This document shows, piece after piece, positions 1 through 9,203 of a DNA stretch of 64,000 bases (position 1 is its first letter; every line of letters begins with the position of its first letter). Source of the DNA: Bog-473 sp963834405 (lineage in GTDB: Bacteria; Actinomycetota; Acidimicrobiia; Acidimicrobiales; RAAP-2); contig CAWIBX010000003.1 in assembly GCA_963834405.1 (NCBI GenBank), forward strand, positions 124,001-188,000. The letters are read 5' to 3'. The notes under the pieces were generated by a model. It saw only the letters and a list, made by a program, of their open reading frames with translations, ran no database searches and was not told the origin of the DNA. Both the position numbers and the translations under genes were made by a program.

Positions 1-162
1 CTCCTCCCATACCTCCTCCGAAATGATCAGTCTGCTTTCGGCGACCAGTTCGTCCACCTTCTCCCAAAGTGCGGGGAAATGGGTTTCCGGGTAGTAACGC
101 TCTAGTCCGTCGATGAGAGCACTTGTGTCCGCCGAGTAACACCGTGAGCGTGAGCCGGTCAT
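1..162 (-). CDS. DUF4411 family PIN-like protein, partial at window edge
   Basis: The visible 54 residues start MTGSRSRCYSADTSALID and run to SEEVWEE at the window edge. The YSADTSALIDG opening with an early Asp, followed by RYYPETHFPALW and a SEEV segment, is typical of DUF4411, a PIN-domain-like family usually encoded next to XRE/ImmA-IrrE proteins. The first Asp would be the PIN metal ligand. The ATG at 162 overlaps the stop of the upstream ImmA/IrrE gene by four bases (ATGA), so the two are probably co-translated as a toxin-antitoxin or stress pair. The rest lies outside the window. The nuclease function is inferred from the fold family. Confidence 0.8.
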   Translation of the reverse strand, partial: MTGSRSRCYSADTSALIDGLERYYPETHFPALWEKVDELVAESRLIISEEVWEE

Positions 163-1351
163 CGACTCGCAGCCTGTTCAAGCTTCGCAAGTTGGTCGTA
201 CCGAACATCGAGGTAATCCGCAACGTCCAACGACGTGATAGCTCGTGATCGAAAGGCGTCAAGAACCGTGGTGACGTAGCCGTGGCCGAGGTCACGTGCC
301 TTTAGTACGTAGTAGGACGGCCCACCCGAGGACTCCCGTTGCCGCTCACGCAAACTACTTCGGGCCTCGGCGTACACATCTTCAAGCTCTGTTCGCCTTG
401 CCCAGTAAGTTTCCCAGGAGGCCTTTTCGAGGCCACGAGTCGCAGAAGGACGGCTTCCGAGCTTGCTCCGAAGCCAGCAGTGAGCTGGCTCAGTTCATCG
501 AGCGACCAATCTTTGCTCCCATCAGATTGAGCGACTAGCGGTTCGGTCAAAAATGCATTGGCGGGCATAAGAATGCTGGCCGCCACCGAGTTGCAGTAGT
601 GCTCAGTCTCATCATCGCTTGTCCGATGCCGGGTCTCCTCTTCATGTAGGTCTGGGAGATGATCTGCACGCAGCGCAAGATGTGCCAGTTCGTGGAACAA
701 GGTGAAGAGTCTTGCCCTTGGGCAGTCTTTCCCGTTTAGGGCAATCACTTGATAGGGCAGCTCTGAAATCGAAAACCCACGTAACTCCTCGACCTCGATG
801 CCATGTGTCTGCATGACGATCACTCCGAGCCGCTCCACGGCCCCAATGCAGCGATTCAAAGCCTCGCTGGGTCGAGACCATGTCGCTTGCGGAATCGAGT
901 CAAGATTCAGCGCTTGACGAAGAAGGATGCCAGCCGCTTCAGAACTGACATCCTCGCCGATTGCTGGAATCTGATCCGAGGCCGCAAGAGAGGCCGGAGA
1001 CACTTCACTCAGTTCCAGGAATACTTCTCGTTGGGTCAGTGCACGCTTGACCTCAGTCATCAGCTCCGGAGATCTCATCGGCTCCGTTGCACCTGTGCGT
1101 CGAAAATCCCTTAGAGGCGAAAAATCGTTCGGTGGAGAGGACAACAGGAGCACGGCGAGTGGACGCCTATAGGCCTTCGCTGCCTTACGAAGCTGCTTGA
1201 TGGTGGGAGGTTTGTCTCCTGCTTCCCATCCTTCTAGCGAGGACCTACTTACAGACAACTTACGAGCTGCCTGATCCAGATCTAGTCCGGCGGACTCTCG
1301 TGCCCAGATCATTACCGCCGGTTCGACGGCGATTCTCTCAGCAGAGGTCAT
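159..1351 (-). CDS. XRE-ImmA/IrrE family metallopeptidase, interrupted by one frameshift
   Basis: Residues 13-70 form an XRE-type helix-turn-helix (AARKLSVSRSSLEGWE). A zinc peptidase domain follows, with HELAH at 220-224 and a downstream ETEHYCNSVAASILMP that supplies the third ligand and the usual LMP motif. The initial frame departs from the family after LLRLVASKR. The -1 frame then gives ASWETYWARRTELEDVYAEA and the strongly conserved SSGGPSYYVLKARDLGHGY and SRAITSLDVADYLDVRYDQL segments. The break is at about 421-428 (A AAA AGG on the coding strand). Adding one base gives exactly 398 codons. It overlaps DUF4411 by four bases. Either a sequence indel or -1 recoding would explain the break. 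Relatives pair with DUF4411 and cleave regulators or act as an antitoxin. Confidence 0.85.
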
Positions 1352-1469
1352 GAGGCAACCTCAGAATGCTTCAGGGCGGAACCTCGTGCACCAAAAGGAC
1401 CTCGCCGTAGTGGTTGATGACCTTCGCCCAACTTCGTTCCGGTATCTCTCGCCAAGCATCGCCTTCTGC

Positions 1470-1765
1470 TTACAGCTTGTCACCTAATGGAAACTCGCCC
1501 AGTTGCTCAGCGATCGTCGCCGGCGTCGAGAGGGGAACCGAAGCCAACCAACACACCAAGTGCACGTCATCACTGGTGATCTCCGGCAATGGTTCGGGAG
1601 GAGGGCTGGGTTCCAGTCCAAGATGGAGACACTGCGTGAAATGGCCTCCACCTTCTCGGCGTCTGTGCCCTCGATGCCCATGGCCGAGCGAACGGTACGA
1701 ACAACACGTTCGGGATAAGGAGCTTCGAGAGCCTCGACGAGTCGATCGGCTTCCTCGACGGTCAT
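1470..1765 (-). CDS. Small protein of unknown function downstream of helicase, frameshifted
   Basis: The start at 1765 overlaps the helicase stop by four bases (ATGA). The first frame reads MTVEEADRLVEALEAPYP through AMGIEGTDAEKVEAISRSVS and then turns into basic, low-quality sequence. Near 1605-1615 the neighbouring frame takes over with a natural-looking tail, PEPLPEITSDDVHLVCWLAS, ending GEFPLGDKL. Restoring one base in the CCCTCCTCCC stretch gives 99 codons. I do not recognise the family. It is acidic, probably helical at the N terminus, and its tight coupling to the helicase suggests an accessory subunit of the same system. Confidence 0.55.
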
Positions 1766-4700
1766 CGAAGTTGGCTTGCTCGCCGTACCAAGTCGACGGC
1801 CCGCAACATGGTCTTAGGCACTGGTGGGACGAGATTGGCCGGATCAGCCGCCCGGTTCCACTGCTCCACGATTGAGTCAAGAGCGTACTTCCAAGCATCG
1901 AATGCGCTGAAGTAGGTTGCATCATCAAGGATCCTGGGGGTTTCAAACTCTTGTTGGGGTCGGGCGTAGTCCAGACAAGCGAGCGTGTCATCCACGATCT
2001 CCGGATTGAGAGGATCCTCCATCCCGACGTAGCGAAACAACGGGCGATCATGGTCACCGACACGAACACAGAACACATAGCCGAGGGACCCGCCCTGGCG
2101 TTGCACCGCCATTCCACTTCCCGACCCCCATGGCAAGGACTTGATTCGAGCGTCGATTGTTGGGTTCTCCAACGCCTTGCGAAGTTCCTGACGGTACTCC
2201 TCTCCTGAGAGAACGCCTTTTGCGCTCCCTCCACGCTCAAACAACTCGGTGTCGCCTTGGCGAAGGCGGTCGATCTCCTCACGAGTCTCAGCGAAGTTGA
2301 CCTCGTTCGCTTTGCTGCCTGGAAGTACTTCTGTGACACCGACGGCTGCTGCCGCCTGTGCGATCTTGCGATGAAGCCGCTCTTCGAGGCCAAGAAGCTC
2401 GTCAAGTTGAGCGTCAGGGAAGACGCAACGGAGGTACACCGTTCTATGCGGTGACCCGATGCGGTCGATACGGCCGTGACGCTGCACGAGCCGCATCGGA
2501 TTCCACGGTAGGTCGTAGTTGATGATGTGACGACATTGCTGGAGGTCGACCCCCTCCGAGAGAACATCCGTGGCAATAACGATGTCGTAGAGATCGTTGT
2601 CAGCGCCTTCTGGCGCATCTGTGGTCTGAGGGGCGAACCCCCAGAGGACCTCTTCCTTGGACCCAAAAGAGCCTGATAAGGAGGTGATCCGGCCCCTGAA
2701 AGCAGCAAGACGAGGGTCCCTCGCCAAGACCTCGTCGAGGTGAGCCGATATCCAGTCCACGGTGTCGGCGAAGTAGGAAAAGATCAGGACCTTCCGTTTG
2801 TCTCTTTCATCCTGTGGTCCAACGCCCTCGGCGCTGGCCTGTGCTGCTATTGCCGCCAACTCCTCAACGAGGACATAGAGCTTTGGATCATCCTGCCGAG
2901 TAACTGCATCTGCCTGGTCGGCAAACGCCATCAGAAGATCGTGGTCATTGATCACGTCTGTGCGCAGCAGGTCTACGTCAAAGTCTGAGGCATCCTCGAT
3001 CAGGTCCGCATACCTGTCCATGTACGCTTCGACTTCGTTGTCCTCGTCCGAGTCTGTCGCAATCCAATCGGACAAGGCTGCACCCGTCGCAACTTTGCCC
3101 GCATCGAGCAACTCCAGGAAGGAGTCATGGCTGTCGGCCATCTTCCGACACGTCCGAGCGAAGGCGTAGGCGCTCGACTCGAATCGCTTCAGCAATCCGG
3201 ATCGCAGGAGACCTGAAAGTTGTACTTCGTATGCCTCTACGTCACCGTCCTTGCGATATCGGCTCGGCGCATACCGTGCGAGCGTGAGAACGGTCGGATC
3301 ACCCGTTGCGGCCACCGGGCTGTCGAGCGCATGGGCAAACCGATCGAAGAACCCCGGAAGGACGGCGTTCAAGTCGTACGAGACCTTTTCGACCCTGGGC
3401 GTCGGGAACGTAATCGTGGTCAGCTTGCCGTCGATCATCACGGTGTCATTGGGGTAATACGTCTTCACGAATGAACGAGTGCGGCGAACCGCAACTGCGT
3501 CGAGGATGTCGAAAAGATGGTTGGGCGAGAGATCGTCTGGGTTCATCGCCATGGCGTTGGCGAAATGGTCCCGCAGTGACCGGATCCCTACGTCGGCGAA
3601 CGTGGCGTCATTCTTGATGAAGTAGGCCAGCAAGTAATAGAGGTCCCAAAGCGTGTTATTCACAGGCGTCGCTGTCAGGAGTACTAAGTCCTTTGGCGGT
3701 GAGCCGGCGAGGAGCCGTCGCAAGGCATGAGCACGAAGGGTTGACGGATTCCGCAAGTTGTGGGCTTCGTCTATTACGACCATTGCGTACTCACGAGGGT
3801 GGAAGTTCAACTTGATGCCATCTGCCTCGTCGTTCAGGCGCTTGTCGGTGACTAGGTCCTCGAAGGATCTTGTCTCGACGAAGAGTTGGAACGTTCCAAG
3901 GAACTTCTTCCACATCCCGTCCCGCAACGTGGCCGGTGAGATCAAGAGCACCCGCTGGCGGCGATCCTCAACCGCCTCTCGGATTAGCTCTCCGGCAAGG
4001 AAAGTCTTCCCAAGGCCAACCTCATCGGCGATCACGACGCCATTTCGATCGCTCAGAATCCGTTTAGCCCTCCACATCCCGTCCCGTTGGAACGAGGTGA
4101 GATGGAGATGTGGCTGATTGCTTCCACTCGCCTCCTGGCGCAGCTCCTCGTTGTAGCGTTCCCAAACCATCCGCAAGTAGATGAGATAGGGAGAATGCTC
4201 CTCGAACCGTGCGCCATATAGCGAAGCAAGATCGAATGGCTTAGCCTCGGCCCATAGTTCGTCGAACCATCCGACAACCTGACCCACGACGTGAGGATCG
4301 TACTGGCCTAGGTTTAGTTCGATGTTGGTTGCAAGTCCGGCGTATGTGAAGTTCGAAGACCCAGCTATCACACCCTCGTTGTCGGTTGAAACGATGAAGG
4401 CCTTTCCATGAAGGAAGCCGTCCTCCAGCCGACGAACCTCGACCCTGCCGGATCGTAACCAATCGACTACACGCCGACCGCTTGCGTCTGCTGCCAGTTC
4501 GAAGCCAAGCAAGTCTCTGTCGAGTTCAAGGCTCCTGAAGTGACCTTCCAATGCTCTGTTGAGTCGAGCACGGGACGCCCGTGAAGGACTGGCAGACTCC
4601 TTCAATCGGCGAAGCTGTTGTTCGGGCACATCCGGCTCAGCACCTAGAAGCAAACGTACCGTAGCGACCTGCTCTAGTTCGTCAGCAAGGAGACCGAACC

Positions 4701-4845
4701 CTCCTGGGTTGAAGTATGCGGTGGCTATGGCAACCTCGTAGTCCTTGTTCCAGTTCCGCAGGTGTTCGAGGTGACCATTGATCGCATCAGCGACCCGCTC
4801 ACCGGGTCGATTAGTAGCGAATGAAGGCTTGGCGGTCGAAGTCAT
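1762..4845 (-). CDS. SNF2-family helicase with N-terminal phospholipase D nuclease domain
   Basis: This is a 1027-residue protein. Residues 20-200 hold a PLD-type domain with HGK at 146-148 and GSSNFT at 162-167, the pattern of PLD nucleases fused to helicases. SNF2 helicase motifs follow: DEVGLGKT (274-281, Walker A), DEAH (359-362), LLTATPVNN (motif III, about 389-397) and QRHGRIDRIG (788-797, motif VI). Residues 500-680 are an acidic helical insertion between the two RecA lobes. It starts by ATGA overlap with the methyltransferase stop and overlaps the next gene the same way. Known relatives act in restriction-like systems (HepA/RapA-like and DISARM DrmD-like ATPases). Only one HxK is visible, so the PLD would need to dimerise. 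DNA translocation and cleavage are inferred from the family. Confidence 0.9.
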   Translation of the reverse strand: MTSTAKPSFATNRPGERVADAINGHLEHLRNWNKDYEVAIATAYFNPGGFGLLADELEQVATVRLLLGAEPDVPEQQLRRLKESASPSRASRARLNRALEGHFRSLELDRDLLGFELAADASGRRVVDWLRSGRVEVRRLEDGFLHGKAFIVSTDNEGVIAGSSNFTYAGLATNIELNLGQYDPHVVGQVVGWFDELWAEAKPFDLASLYGARFEEHSPYLIYLRMVWERYNEELRQEASGSNQPHLHLTSFQRDGMWRAKRILSDRNGVVIADEVGLGKTFLAGELIREAVEDRRQRVLLISPATLRDGMWKKFLGTFQLFVETRSFEDLVTDKRLNDEADGIKLNFHPREYAMVVIDEAHNLRNPSTLRAHALRRLLAGSPPKDLVLLTATPVNNTLWDLYYLLAYFIKNDATFADVGIRSLRDHFANAMAMNPDDLSPNHLFDILDAVAVRRTRSFVKTYYPNDTVMIDGKLTTITFPTPRVEKVSYDLNAVLPGFFDRFAHALDSPVAATGDPTVLTLARYAPSRYRKDGDVEAYEVQLSGLLRSGLLKRFESSAYAFARTCRKMADSHDSFLELLDAGKVATGAALSDWIATDSDEDNEVEAYMDRYADLIEDASDFDVDLLRTDVINDHDLLMAFADQADAVTRQDDPKLYVLVEELAAIAAQASAEGVGPQDERDKRKVLIFSYFADTVDWISAHLDEVLARDPRLAAFRGRITSLSGSFGSKEEVLWGFAPQTTDAPEGADNDLYDIVIATDVLSEGVDLQQCRHIINYDLPWNPMRLVQRHGRIDRIGSPHRTVYLRCVFPDAQLDELLGLEERLHRKIAQAAAAVGVTEVLPGSKANEVNFAETREEIDRLRQGDTELFERGGSAKGVLSGEEYRQELRKALENPTIDARIKSLPWGSGSGMAVQRQGGSLGYVFCVRVGDHDRPLFRYVGMEDPLNPEIVDDTLACLDYARPQQEFETPRILDDATYFSAFDAWKYALDSIVEQWNRAADPANLVPPVPKTMLRAVDLVRRASQLR

Positions 4846-7800
4846 GCCATGTCCTTGTAGTGGCCGAGGACTACAGCAAGTCGAATGGAGTAATCCGCAC
4901 CAGCGTGGAAAGTGTCGAAGATCACCTTCAGGTCGTCTTGGTCCAAACCGTAGCCATGGGCTACCGCAGCATCTAGTCGGGCTAGTAACGAGTCCATCTC
5001 GTCATCCGCAACCGATGCGGTCGGGACACCGACAGCCGAAGCCCAGTCCTCGAACCAGTCATCAACTGCAGCCAAACGTCCTGCGATGCTCTCGATCTCT
5101 AGTCTGTGGCGGTCTTCTCGGTCGGGCCGTGGAATGGGAAACGCATTGAGGAGATGGAAGTTCACGTGGGTCTCGACCACTCTGCGGACGTACCAATCGA
5201 ATGGCATCGAAGCCAAAACGCCGAGCAAGTATGCCTGGTCTCTTTCGTCACCACTTGGCCACAGGAGATAGGGCGCTGTGTTGGCCAACACGATCTGCGG
5301 ATACACGAGGCAAACGATCATCGTTCTGGTGTCTGTTGACCGTGCGATGTCCCTAAATGCGATGCGAGGCGAGAGGCAGGGAAGCGTCTCCGGATCTTGG
5401 ATGATCTGTTTGGGAAAACCTCCGAATGGCGACTTCACGTTGGCGGCACTGCTGATCCGCTTCTTCTGGAGAACAGGGAGGACAACGTCAGGATCTGCCC
5501 AGCCGTAATAGACCTCTGTGTCGGGTTGCCAAAGGTTGAAAGAAGCGCCCTTATAGACGGGCCAAAGTTCCTCAGTCTCGGCAGGATCAAACTTGAAGTA
5601 CTTCTTGTCGTTGGTGGCATGAAACTCCGTGGCTGGCCTGCAGATCCACCCGTCTGTATCGTCTAACCGAGGATGTGCACGGAGCTTACGAAAGACGCTC
5701 GCCGCCTCAGCGGACGGTATTAGCGGGAATGATGCACCTTCAGACCACCCCTTGAAGTCCGCCGACGAGAAGACCGAGGGCTGTTCCTTTCGGCCCGTCA
5801 TGTAGGACCTCATGCTTGCGAATGGTCCACTCAGTGCAAGCTCTCCAGCATGATCGTCGCCCTTTCGAATGCTTGTCAGTGCGATCGTGTACTGCGGGTG
5901 AACATCCTCAAAGAACCATTGGGCGCTGTTCAGCATCATTGTCACGTCAGTGAATGCTCCATGGTCGAGGACCTCTAACCGCCAGGGAGCGCTTCCACGT
6001 GCCGAGAGGGCTGATCGAGGCAGGACCACACCAATCGCACCGTCTGTACGCACAAGCTGCCAGAACCGCCATGAGAACGCCTTGTACAGATCCGGGTCAC
6101 CCGTCCCCATCCCCGGAAACGGCCCAGCAAGCAGGAAGCGGCGGATCTCATCGGCCTCCGACAGCGCCGTCTCGTACTCAGCGACTAGATCAGGACGAGC
6201 GTTGCGGAGCTTCGCTACTTCACGCTTCTGTTCCGCCTGATTCAGACTGCGGAGGCCAGGATGCCGAAGTGCGAAAAAACCAAGCTCCTCGACCGTCGCC
6301 TCTTCCCAAGGCGGATTACCGAGGATGCAGTCGAAGCCTGGTCGGTCACGCAAAAACACTTCGGGGAATACGAGTGGAAAGTGGAGCGATTGCATTGATC
6401 CGGCAAGTTCCTCACCCCTGTCGAGTCCTGGGGATTGTCCGATCGACTCCTCGTCGATCGAGATTGGACGGGGCGCTTCCCCAAGTCGCACTGCGACGAG
6501 AAGATCAAACAGTTGCCGGGCAGGCTCGATAGCTGCGAGAGCCTGCTTCTGAGCAGTTCGAGCTTCCTTTATGTCCGCAGCGGTCTTTTCCGTGATGCGA
6601 GCCAGTCGCTCCAGAGACTTGCTGGCCCTACCGATGAACTCTTCGATGCCCGAACGAAAGAAGGAGACTGCACCGTGAGCAGCGTGGTCTGGGTCCAGGA
6701 CTTCGAGCGCCTCATCTAGCGTTCCGATTCCGGTCAGCGAGTTACCGCATATCAAAGAGTGGTCGAGGAACGACAACGGCAGACCCGGAACGAAGGTGTG
6801 AATCCAGATCGCCAAACGGGCCAACTCAACAGAGATGTGGTTCAGGTCAACGCCATAGATACAGCGACGAGCCACCTGGCGACGAAGAAGGCTGGAGGTT
6901 TCGATCTCAACGCCCTCGGCCAGGTCTCCGAGGGCCTCAACCGCCGCCTGACGCAGTGCTTCCAACTCCGCTACGACTGCAGGAATCGGGTGGAGTGCTA
7001 GGAAACTCGACAGTCGAGCTTCGATTCGATCGACAGCAGCCACTAGGAAATGACCAGAACCCATGGCGAGATCAACACACCGGAAGTCGAAGAAGGCGTC
7101 GGCCGCCGCAGCATCATCCCCAGAGTCGATGTGCTTCTGGATCAACGCTATGTGATCGTCAAGCACAGGCTCCAGGGCGTGATCGAGGAGATGCTCTACA
7201 GCGAACGGCTTTGTGAAGTAAGAGCCTGTTGCCTTTCGTTCACCAGAACGATTGTGGAAGTAGATCTCCCCAGACTCGATGATCACCTCGTCGCTCTTTT
7301 TGCGAACGGGGACATAGTTTCCTTTGGCATCAGTCGTGAGGTCGCTCGCTGCGATGGAAAGCATCGACTCCAAGAGGCCTTCGTAGATAGTTCCGAACTC
7401 TCGAACAGAGAGGCTTCGGAAATCGACGGGGCCGATGACTGCATCAACTCCTTCATCGACGAGCATCGCCGAGAGGGCCGGCCCGAACTCGGAATCGGTC
7501 AGTTCGATCTTGGCTAATGCAGCACCGGCTGGACTGACAACCTCATCTTGACTGAACAAGCCTCCGTCGTAGGGAGGCACTCCCCAGCCCTTGTTCCCGC
7601 TATCTACGGCTCGCCACAGTTGACGCACGTCCTCCCAAAGGTCGGTAGCGGTTTCATCAAATACTTGCGTGGACTTCCGGCGATCTTCAGCGAGTCGCCG
7701 GGACAAGTGTTTGAGAGAGTGATCGGCGTACTTCGAGTTCGTTCGATATGGCAGAAGATCCTTGTCCTCTGCGTAAGCCACGAACAAGAGTCGGAACAGG

Positions 7801-8891
7801 ATTACGAGCGTCTGCTCGTAGGCGGCTTCCAGATCCGTATCACCGAGGTTCGAAGCGTCGCCAAGTCGAGCGGCCACTGCCGTAGCAAGTATGGGAACGG
7901 TGTCGTAGTAGATCCGCTCACGTAAGCGAGTCGCCAACTCGGCAGCGAAGTCAGACGACCGTTCAAGGATGTCCTCGATGCTGCCGCCTTCACTAAGTGC
8001 TTTTTCGCCGAAGAGAAGCGGCAGGAACCCTGCGTTGTCCTCAGGAAGGAGGGCCAGGTTGACTTCGACAAACGTTTCCGCCCGCCCCTTCCGCCCGACT
8101 CCGGTATCCGCTCTGGCTGCATAGAGACGAATCTGACGACCTCTCGTCAGCACAACCCATGGCAGTCCTTCTTTGTCAGCCAGGGCAAGGCCTTCGGAGA
8201 CCGGACTCGTACCTTGGAAGCGTTCGGCTGCAGTGTCGAACGACTCCGTATCGTCCAGGAAGACTGCTACGGCACGCTTGATGCCATCGCCGACCGTGAG
8301 AACCGACGACGTGATCGACAAGTTGGTTACCGAGAAGCCAAGCCCTTCGACGAGCTGCTGCCCCGAGAGTCCAAGGAGGTGCTTCCCGCTCGACGTTGCT
8401 GCCTCCCAGTCGGAACGGGCTGGAACACCAAATCGAAGTTCCTGGGTTGCGAGTAGACCAGTATTGCGAAGGCCCGGCATGTCGGACTCAACCTCGGGAA
8501 GCATGGCCAACAGGAACCGCAGCGCATGATGCCGTGTTGGTTCGGCCAGAGCGGCAGACGCCAAGCGTTCAACCTGAGAACGGGCAAGGTCGTAAAGCAG
8601 CGTCGGCTGTTCTCCTGCCGGACCACACACCGCCAACACGATGTCGCCGTCCTTCGGGTAGCCAATAACTAACAACAGCGGACTAGGACGGCGACCCTGC
8701 CGAGCCATCCAGAGCTTGCGCACGTCATCAGCCTTCGGACGGACACTTGATGATCCAAGGGCTACTTCAAGAGCATGGTCGCCGTTTCCCAAGAAGAGTA
8801 GGGAAGGCTCGATTCCCTTGGGAGCACCATCAGGAGCACTCCACTTTCGGGGATGGAGTTCGCTAACAAAATCGTCTTCCCATCCCTTCAC
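4842..8891 (-). CDS. Eco57I/PglX-like N6-adenine DNA methyltransferase
   Basis: This is a 1349-residue protein. The N-terminal 370 residues include LPWVVLTRGRQIRLY (about 243-257) and AYEQTLVILFRLLFVAYAEDKDLLPY (two adjoining segments), typical of the region before the catalytic domain in type IIG and BREX-type methylases. GSYFTKPFAVEHLLD (556-570) precedes the SAM motif DLAMGSGHF (607-615). VDLNHISVELARLAIW and the catalytic NPPW at 859-862 follow. The C-terminal part (about 1,080-1,330) resembles a target-recognition region. I see no convincing PD-(D/E)xK motif at the N terminus, so cleavage may depend on the partner helicase-PLD protein. The start is GTG at 8891 with GAAAGGGAA just upstream. 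First gene of the minus-strand operon. Confidence 0.88.
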   Translation of the reverse strand: MKGWEDDFVSELHPRKWSAPDGAPKGIEPSLLFLGNGDHALEVALGSSSVRPKADDVRKLWMARQGRRPSPLLLVIGYPKDGDIVLAVCGPAGEQPTLLYDLARSQVERLASAALAEPTRHHALRFLLAMLPEVESDMPGLRNTGLLATQELRFGVPARSDWEAATSSGKHLLGLSGQQLVEGLGFSVTNLSITSSVLTVGDGIKRAVAVFLDDTESFDTAAERFQGTSPVSEGLALADKEGLPWVVLTRGRQIRLYAARADTGVGRKGRAETFVEVNLALLPEDNAGFLPLLFGEKALSEGGSIEDILERSSDFAAELATRLRERIYYDTVPILATAVAARLGDASNLGDTDLEAAYEQTLVILFRLLFVAYAEDKDLLPYRTNSKYADHSLKHLSRRLAEDRRKSTQVFDETATDLWEDVRQLWRAVDSGNKGWGVPPYDGGLFSQDEVVSPAGAALAKIELTDSEFGPALSAMLVDEGVDAVIGPVDFRSLSVREFGTIYEGLLESMLSIAASDLTTDAKGNYVPVRKKSDEVIIESGEIYFHNRSGERKATGSYFTKPFAVEHLLDHALEPVLDDHIALIQKHIDSGDDAAAADAFFDFRCVDLAMGSGHFLVAAVDRIEARLSSFLALHPIPAVVAELEALRQAAVEALGDLAEGVEIETSSLLRRQVARRCIYGVDLNHISVELARLAIWIHTFVPGLPLSFLDHSLICGNSLTGIGTLDEALEVLDPDHAAHGAVSFFRSGIEEFIGRASKSLERLARITEKTAADIKEARTAQKQALAAIEPARQLFDLLVAVRLGEAPRPISIDEESIGQSPGLDRGEELAGSMQSLHFPLVFPEVFLRDRPGFDCILGNPPWEEATVEELGFFALRHPGLRSLNQAEQKREVAKLRNARPDLVAEYETALSEADEIRRFLLAGPFPGMGTGDPDLYKAFSWRFWQLVRTDGAIGVVLPRSALSARGSAPWRLEVLDHGAFTDVTMMLNSAQWFFEDVHPQYTIALTSIRKGDDHAGELALSGPFASMRSYMTGRKEQPSVFSSADFKGWSEGASFPLIPSAEAASVFRKLRAHPRLDDTDGWICRPATEFHATNDKKYFKFDPAETEELWPVYKGASFNLWQPDTEVYYGWADPDVVLPVLQKKRISSAANVKSPFGGFPKQIIQDPETLPCLSPRIAFRDIARSTDTRTMIVCLVYPQIVLANTAPYLLWPSGDERDQAYLLGVLASMPFDWYVRRVVETHVNFHLLNAFPIPRPDREDRHRLEIESIAGRLAAVDDWFEDWASAVGVPTASVADDEMDSLLARLDAAVAHGYGLDQDDLKVIFDTFHAGADYSIRLAVVLGHYKDMA

Positions 8892-9002
8892 GTGTTCCCT
8901 TTCGTCGGTCGGTCGTTATGGGGTTATGGGGAGCCAGTATTAGCTGGGGTCACCTCCTGGGCAACAACTTCGATCCACCAGATCCTGCGTTAGCGTGAAT
9001 CG

Positions 9003-9203
9003 GTGTCGGTTGTTGCCTTCACGGTCGTGTGCGACTCCCCGGATTGCCCGTCGCTCTTCGTTCTCGATTCTCACGAGCACCTGACGATCACCTCCTTCGC
9101 TACCGTCATCGGCGACCGCATGGAGGCCGCTGGGTGGACCAAAAGCCAGCACGGGAATGACCTCTGTCCGGACTGCTCACCACGACGACCATCGGCCACG
9201 TAG
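9003..9203 (+). CDS. Small CxxC zinc-ribbon-like protein
   Basis: A 66-residue protein from GTG at 9003. It has CDSPDC near the N terminus and CPDC near the C terminus, with a helical stretch (FATVIGDRMEAAGWTKSQ) between. The paired Cys layout resembles the small zinc-ribbon proteins frequent on actinobacterial mobile elements. Function is unknown. It lies opposite the broken 3' end of the SCO6880-type gene, so the two cannot both be ancestral. This gene is probably part of the inserted segment. Confidence 0.5.
   Translation: MSVVAFTVVCDSPDCPSLFVLDSHEHLTITSFATVIGDRMEAAGWTKSQHGNDLCPDCSPRRPSAT

Noticed and set aside
1470..2708. 412-codon minus frame overlapping the helicase
   Set aside because: Only its last part (about 1470-1610) is protein-like and belongs to the frameshifted 98-aa gene; the rest is a shadow.
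1..8891. Assignment to DISARM or BREX
   Set aside because: No drmA, drmB, pglZ or brxC-like gene is visible in the window; family resemblance alone is not enough.
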